From Candidatus Heimdallarchaeota archaeon (lineage in GTDB: Archaea; Asgardarchaeota; Heimdallarchaeia; Hodarchaeales; LC-3), in contig DAHXPE010000066.1 in the NCBI GenBank assembly GCA_027364495.1, positions 1 through 10,345 of the forward strand: 10,345 bases of DNA, given 5' to 3'. Positions 6,426 through 10,345 of this stretch are shown in pieces (position 1 is the first letter of the stretch; each line of letters begins with the position of its first letter). The position numbers were made by a program, and so were the translations under genes. A model generated the notes under the pieces. It did not search any database, was not told the DNA's origin, and saw only the letters and a list, made by a program, of their open reading frames with translations.

Positions 6426-8195
6426 TAGAGCATCTTCGGAGACAGGTTCATCCCAGTTAATGAATTTGACCTGCCTTTTAACTGAATTAATAAAGTGCTG
6501 ATAAATACCAGCAACCTTAGCAAGTTGCTCGTGAGAGCCTTCTTGAACTATTTTACCATCATCTAAAACTATTATTCTATCCACGTACTTTAGTGATGAT
6601 GGCCTTTGACTAATTATTATTAAGGTTATATCTTTGTCTATCTCATCAATGGTCTTTTGGATTCTAGATTCAGTTTCTGGGTCCACTGCTGAAACTGAAT
6701 CATCAAAAATCATTATTTTAGGTTTGACAATAAGACCTCTAGCAATAGTTGTTCTTTGTCTTTGACCACCACTTAAAGTGACTCCTCGTTCTCCAACAAT
6801 GGTATCATACTTTTTTTCTAATGAATTAATAAATTTATGTATTTGCGATGCATCAGCATATTCAATAACTTCATCTAGACCTGCATCAGTCTTACCAAAT
6901 GATATATTTTCGTAAAAACTAACAGAATAAAGAAAATTATCTTGATGAATTATCTGAATGTTTTGTCTGAGCGATTTCCTGGTTACATGTTTTATATTTT
7001 TACCATCAATAAGTATTTCTCCCTCTGATGGATCATAAAATCTTGGAATGAGATTTATGAGAGTTGTCTTACCAGCTCCTGTTGCTCCTAATATTGCTAC
7101 TTTTTCGCTTGGTTTAATTACCAAATTAATATTATCAAGAGATTTAAAGTCATTTCCGGGATAGGAAAATGAGACATTTTTGAATTCAATTAGTCCATTT
7201 TTTACTAGCAAAGGTTCTGCATCAGAATCATCTTCCATTACTAGCGGATAGTTTAATATATCATTTAATCTTCTTGTAGAAGAATCAGCTATAAGACTAT
7301 AGATCCCAATTTGTCCTAAGAATCGCATTTGCTGAGCTAAACGTAAAATTAAATAAATAAATGCAATAAAAGTTCCAACTGAAATAGCCTTAGTCTGTAA
7401 AAATAAACCTCCAAAGAATAAAAATGTTACAACAGCACATGAAAATAACGTAATCATACCTGGTTGTAAATAGGATTTTACCCAGAGTTGTTCCATAGCT
7501 TTATCTATGTAAGCATTATTCTTTTCTTTAAAAATATTCATTTGTTGATCTTCACGGCTAAAAGATTTGACTGTTTTTATTCCAGAGAGATTTTCAGCCA
7601 TAGTGCCAGCGAGTTCACCAAATTTATATCGTGAATCATAAAATATTTGAGCATTTTTTTTTGTTGAATTTTGTAGAACCAATAAAAGCAATGGGAAAGT
7701 TAAACCAAATATTATAGCTAAAATCGGTGATTGGAAAAACATTACGATGAATATTCCGACTGAAATAGCTATAATTGTTCCTACTACCCGCCATGCCCAT
7801 GATAAAACATCTTGCAGGTAATATACATCATCCATTGTTCTTGCTAGGAGCTGTCCAGTGCTTTCACGTGAAAAATATTCCATACCCTGTTGGTGAAGTT
7901 TTTTAAAAACATCACGTCTAATTGATTCAATAATGTTTCTTGCATAGGTAGCACCGAACCATCGTGTTCCTAGACTGGCTAAATAATCCAAGATTGCAAT
8001 TCCAATAAAAATTACAAAGGCTGTATATAATTGAGAAGGGACTTTGAGAATTATTATGTTATTAATGATAGTTTGAATATACAAAGGCATCGCTGTCTGG
8101 GTCATTGCTCCAATTAGAATAAAAAACGTCGATAAAAGAAAGGGAAGACGATGCTCTTTAATATAGGGATAAACAAATTTTAAGAATGGTTTCAT
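6396..8195 (-). CDS. Second degenerate-site ABC half-transporter, paralogue without partner
   Basis: A 599-residue half-transporter with six membrane helices in the first 300 residues and an ATPase domain after. Walker A is GATGAGKT at 370-377, Q-loop HQD (Gln418), signature LSGGQ at 474-478, and Walker B IFDDSVSAVD with Asp499 in place of the catalytic Glu. The H-loop is ISQRPSSL with Gln530 for His. Every deviation is the same as in the 3895-5715 product, and about three quarters of residues match across the last 98 residues of the ATPase domain (counted by eye); the membrane part is more diverged. The tail VKRQVKFINWDEPVSE is also shared. It is therefore a duplicate of the TM287-like half, and should need a catalytic partner, but none is adjacent: 5716-6395 has no ABC gene. 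The ATG at 8195 is preceded by cgagga five to six bases away, the best ribosome site in the window. It has its own TATA-like box and palindrome, so it can be regulated apart from the 3895-5715 operon. It is more AT-rich than its paralogue. Confidence 0.94.
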   Translation of the reverse strand: MKPFLKFVYPYIKEHRLPFLLSTFFILIGAMTQTAMPLYIQTIINNIIILKVPSQLYTAFVIFIGIAILDYLASLGTRWFGATYARNIIESIRRDVFKKLHQQGMEYFSRESTGQLLARTMDDVYYLQDVLSWAWRVVGTIIAISVGIFIVMFFQSPILAIIFGLTFPLLLLVLQNSTKKNAQIFYDSRYKFGELAGTMAENLSGIKTVKSFSREDQQMNIFKEKNNAYIDKAMEQLWVKSYLQPGMITLFSCAVVTFLFFGGLFLQTKAISVGTFIAFIYLILRLAQQMRFLGQIGIYSLIADSSTRRLNDILNYPLVMEDDSDAEPLLVKNGLIEFKNVSFSYPGNDFKSLDNINLVIKPSEKVAILGATGAGKTTLINLIPRFYDPSEGEILIDGKNIKHVTRKSLRQNIQIIHQDNFLYSVSFYENISFGKTDAGLDEVIEYADASQIHKFINSLEKKYDTIVGERGVTLSGGQRQRTTIARGLIVKPKIMIFDDSVSAVDPETESRIQKTIDEIDKDITLIIISQRPSSLKYVDRIIVLDDGKIVQEGSHEQLAKVAGIYQHFINSVKRQVKFINWDEPVSEDALIKTNIQPGD

Positions 8196-8234
8196 TTGAA
8201 TCCTCGTGATTTATGTAAAGATATCATAATCTTG

Positions 8235-8244
8235 ATTATATAAA
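8235..8244 (-). promoter_or_regulatory. TATA-like box for the second half-transporter
   Basis: The minus strand reads atttatataa, centred about 45 bases upstream of the ATG at 8195, implying a leader of about 18-20 bases, which fits the presence of a ribosome binding site (cgagga) in that leader. Confidence 0.45.
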
Positions 8245-8264
8245 TTAAAACACAATTACGGGTA

Positions 8265-8281
8265 GGTGATAAAAAATCACC
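8265..8281. promoter_or_regulatory. 17-base palindrome, candidate operator
   Basis: Perfect inverted repeat ggtgat-aaaaa-atcacc, with half the bases of each arm G or C in otherwise very AT-rich DNA. It lies about 20 bases upstream of the TATA-like box of the 6396-8195 gene. Its size fits a small dimeric regulator such as TetR, MarR or ArsR types that often control exporters; no such regulator gene is in the window. Confidence 0.4.
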
Positions 8282-8590
8282 ATATTTAATCTTGAAAAAA
8301 CAATCTTAAAAGATTTTTGTTAAGAACATGTTAAATAAAACAATTTTACATATAGAATATTCTTTCAAGATTTTTTTTCTTTTAGTAAATATAATGAAGT
8401 TAGGAGAAGATAAAATCACGTTAAAATACTTCTTTTTCAAATTGAGAAAGAGAAATTAATAATTAATTATGATTGCCATAAATATGTCTCTCATTAATAG
8501 TTTTATAATTCCTAAATCAGTTAGAATAAAAATTGAGTGACCTAACGCAATGTTTTTTATTTCTTGAACCTTTGCTAATTAAATGTAAGT

Positions 8591-10003
8591 TCAATCAACA
8601 GTTGGATTATAAAGTTCTGGGTGTTCAAGAACAGTTTGAAGAACAGATTGTTCATGCTTATCAAGAGAATAAAGTAAAAAAATAACTATAATCTGTAGAA
8701 CTGCCATTGAATAAAAAAGAAGCTGAAAGCCCAAGAATGGGTTCAAAATTAATTGAAAAATAATAGCTGTAATAAAAGTAATAAGTGGAAGGATTAACAT
8801 ACTTGCAACGGTAAAAATACCCATGAATTGGCCTGCATTGGATTCAGGAACCTTATCAGCTGGTAAGGCTACTGTCATAATGCTAACAATAACACTAGAA
8901 CCACCTAAAAGCATCAAAATAATTACAAAGCCATTGTAAGTCCACATAATGGTCTGAGCCATTAAAATACAGCCAATTGCAAAGATAAATGTTCCGCCCA
9001 TAGCTGTTCTGGTCTTGCCGATAAATTTAATTATAATACCAATAGGTCCAGCGAAAATAACGCCAAAAATACCCAGTAAAATTAAAGCCAAACCGGGATC
9101 AAGACCCACGACATAACCAGAATTATTATCATTCAGCAACACAAGGAACAAAGGAGCATAAATAGCAATAATATAAACACTTGCACCCATGAACATTTGA
9201 ATAAATAATAACTTGAGAAACACATCGCTCCTGGTCAAAGGACCTCTAGCTTCTTCATGGATCTTTTCGAGATTGAATAAATAGGCTGGAGTGTTTTTCA
9301 AATCGGTAAAAAATTTATTTTTGGAAGGATATTTCGAATTAAATTTAGGTAGAATAGAGGTTGTAATCACAAGAATGAGAAAAAGAAGAACACTTGTTAA
9401 AATAAAATAATCATTTAGAGGAGTAATATTAAATGTTGAAATAATAATACCAAGTAAGGTGCCAATAGCACTGAAAAGAGCTATACCCATGCCTGCCCAA
9501 CCGCGTTCTTGCTGTTTAAACAAATCAACAACAAGAGCATAACCAGGTGCAGTAACAAAAGCAGAACCTATACCAATCATACAATAAATGACCGGTAGAA
9601 CCCAATAATAAGTCGAACTGTTAAGAATAAAATTTAAAGAGCCAATAAAATAAAAAGAAATCATTAGCAGGAAGCCAAATAGAGCAATGGGAATTCGGCT
9701 GCCAATGGGAGTTTTGATATGGTCAGAAAGAGTTCCAGCTATAATTAAAAATAAAATCTTAAAAGAAAGAAAGATAGCTACCAAAAAGCTTTGATAGGTA
9801 GCAGTTAAAACCTGAGCATTAGAAAAACTAGAGCTTTTAAAAAGATTCAAAAGATATTTAGGTAATAAAACCTGATCAAAGAAGAGACCAAGATTAATAC
9901 CAGTAAAAATCAGACCGGTCCCACAGATTTTCAGTAATAAATTGAACATATAAAGTAAAGAAGATTGGTTGCTTAGAGAAGGTGAATTTACTTCAGTAGT
10001 CAT
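8591..10003 (-). CDS. Major facilitator superfamily permease
   Basis: A 470-residue membrane protein with about twelve hydrophobic helices in two halves (roughly 23-43, 73-93, 105-127, 132-152, 170-190, 200-218; then 263-290, 303-330, 333-350, 355-378, 392-420, 425-445), joined by a polar loop at about 219-260. The hallmark MFS motif between helices 2 and 3 is present as GTLSDHIKTPIGSR (90-103), with the conserved Asp94. The segment APGYALVVDLFKQQERGWAG (152-171) resembles the APxxALxxD...RG stretch of the GPH/SLC45 sugar-cation symporter branch, so a sugar or related solute driven by H+ or Na+ is the best guess; a drug or metabolite exporter is not excluded. The ATG at 10003 is the start; no ribosome site is seen, and a TATA-like box lies about 29 bases upstream, suggesting a leaderless or short-leader message. 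It stops with TGA. The next gene downstream is 395 bases away with its own promoter, so it is probably a single-gene unit. Confidence 0.9.
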   Translation of the reverse strand: MTTEVNSPSLSNQSSLLYMFNLLLKICGTGLIFTGINLGLFFDQVLLPKYLLNLFKSSSFSNAQVLTATYQSFLVAIFLSFKILFLIIAGTLSDHIKTPIGSRIPIALFGFLLMISFYFIGSLNFILNSSTYYWVLPVIYCMIGIGSAFVTAPGYALVVDLFKQQERGWAGMGIALFSAIGTLLGIIISTFNITPLNDYFILTSVLLFLILVITTSILPKFNSKYPSKNKFFTDLKNTPAYLFNLEKIHEEARGPLTRSDVFLKLLFIQMFMGASVYIIAIYAPLFLVLLNDNNSGYVVGLDPGLALILLGIFGVIFAGPIGIIIKFIGKTRTAMGGTFIFAIGCILMAQTIMWTYNGFVIILMLLGGSSVIVSIMTVALPADKVPESNAGQFMGIFTVASMLILPLITFITAIIFQLILNPFLGFQLLFYSMAVLQIIVIFLLYSLDKHEQSVLQTVLEHPELYNPTVD

Positions 10004-10305
10004 GTAGAATCAGCAGAATGAAAGAACAATATTAATTAACAATTGAATAATTAAATTCAAGATATGAAAAGACTAATGAGAATTGGTAATTTTTTGATTA
10101 TAAAAATTTTGTTTATCAAAAAGCAAAATAATAATTATTTTTAGTAAAAATAGTAAAAAAGAAAACCATTCAAGAAATTAGAAATTTTAAATTTTTATAT
10201 ATAAGGGAATCTACAGTTGTTTGAAAATATAGTAAAATGCAGATAAACATATCGAAATAATCGTTTAGTAAGGTCTCTTTAAAGTATTTAAAGAAATAAG
10301 AATAA
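10004..10305. other. Divergent spacer
   Basis: This region separates the minus-strand permease from a probable plus-strand gene. It contains an 8-base inverted repeat (tttttgat at 10091-10098 and atcaaaaa at 10115-10122, 16-base loop), a strong TATA-like run tttttatatata at about 10193-10204 that could serve the plus-strand gene, and a seven-codon frame (10237-10260). I see no other gene or structured RNA. Confidence 0.5.
10028..10037 (-). promoter_or_regulatory. TATA-like box for the permease gene
   Basis: The minus strand reads aattaatatt, centred about 29 bases upstream of the ATG at 10003, the spacing expected when transcription begins within a few bases of the start codon. The match is weak in such AT-rich DNA. 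Confidence 0.35.
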
Positions 10306-10345
10306 ATGAGTGATAAAGGTTTATTTTCAATGACTCATGCTTGGC
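10306..10345 (+). CDS. Start of a gene running off the window (partial)
   Basis: An ATG at 10306 opens a frame (MSDKGLFSMTHAW) that continues to the end of the window without a stop. It points away from the permease gene, which explains the long spacer as a divergent promoter region. Only 13 codons are visible, so the product is unknown and even the start is uncertain, because a second in-frame ATG lies at 10330. Confidence 0.35.
   Translation, partial: MSDKGLFSMTHAW

Larger units (their letters stand above)
8196..8590. other. Spacer between half-transporter and permease genes
   Basis: No gene is supported here. The right part is the end of the permease transcript, with no strong terminator. 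The left part holds the candidate control region of the half-transporter: a TATA-like box, a 17-base palindrome, three copies of aatcttga (8228-8235, 8288-8295 and inverted at 8365-8372) and a 14-base inverted repeat aatcttaaaagatt at 8302-8315. Confidence 0.6.

Noticed and set aside
3895..8195. A transposon or phage duplication explaining the two paralogous halves
   Set aside because: No transposase, integrase, terminal inverted repeats or target-site duplications were seen around either copy.
10237..10260. Seven-codon frame in the divergent spacer as a leader peptide
   Set aside because: Such short frames are common by chance, and there is no ribosome site or attenuator-like structure.
1..10345. 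CRISPR arrays, tRNA, rRNA or known riboswitch
   Set aside because: No regularly spaced repeats, cloverleaf-like GC-rich segments or recognisable conserved RNA motifs were found by reading both strands.

Overview
The window is AT-rich and compact in its genes but loose between them. Five intact genes all read from the minus strand. Three traits together suggest an archaeon, most likely from the Asgard group. There are TATA-like boxes about 25-45 bases upstream of starts instead of bacterial -35/-10 pairs. Shine-Dalgarno sequences are sparse and weak. The short-chain dehydrogenase resembles the animal retinol dehydrogenase branch. This assignment is inference; no rRNA, tRNA or marker gene is present to settle it.

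Layout from left to right: (1) 1-951 is a decay zone. It holds a broken corA magnesium-channel gene on the plus strand (93-623), with a nonsense codon, a large internal deletion and a changed GMN motif, followed by a small possibly frameshifted reading frame (704-897). (2) 952-1812 minus is an NADP-type short-chain dehydrogenase. (3) 1952-3880 and 3895-5715 minus form a two-gene operon for a heterodimeric ABC exporter of the TM287/TM288 kind. One half has the degenerate nucleotide site (DD in place of DE, Gln in place of the H-loop His). The other has the catalytic Glu and His but a degenerate signature (LSIGQ). (4) 5716-6395 is a spacer carrying promoter elements for that operon and a frame-broken plus-strand remnant of an unidentified gene. 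(5) 6396-8195 minus is a close paralogue of the degenerate half-transporter, without a partner of its own. (6) 8196-8590 is a spacer with a TATA box, a 17-base palindrome and a repeated octamer. (7) 8591-10003 minus is a 12-helix major facilitator permease. (8) 10004-10345 is a divergent spacer ending in the probable first codons of a plus-strand gene.

Functionally this is an export/transport cluster. The two degenerate halves (3895-5715 and 6396-8195) are both predicted to need a catalytic partner, and the only candidate seen here is the product of 1952-3880. Partner sharing, giving two exporters with different substrate ranges from one catalytic subunit, is therefore the most interesting hypothesis, but it is not proven by the sequence. 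The dehydrogenase and permease have no demonstrable link to the exporters beyond co-orientation. No CRISPR array, insertion sequence, tRNA or rRNA was seen. I did not find a clearly new system; the best leads are the unpaired half-transporter, the decaying corA and the gene remnant in the central spacer.
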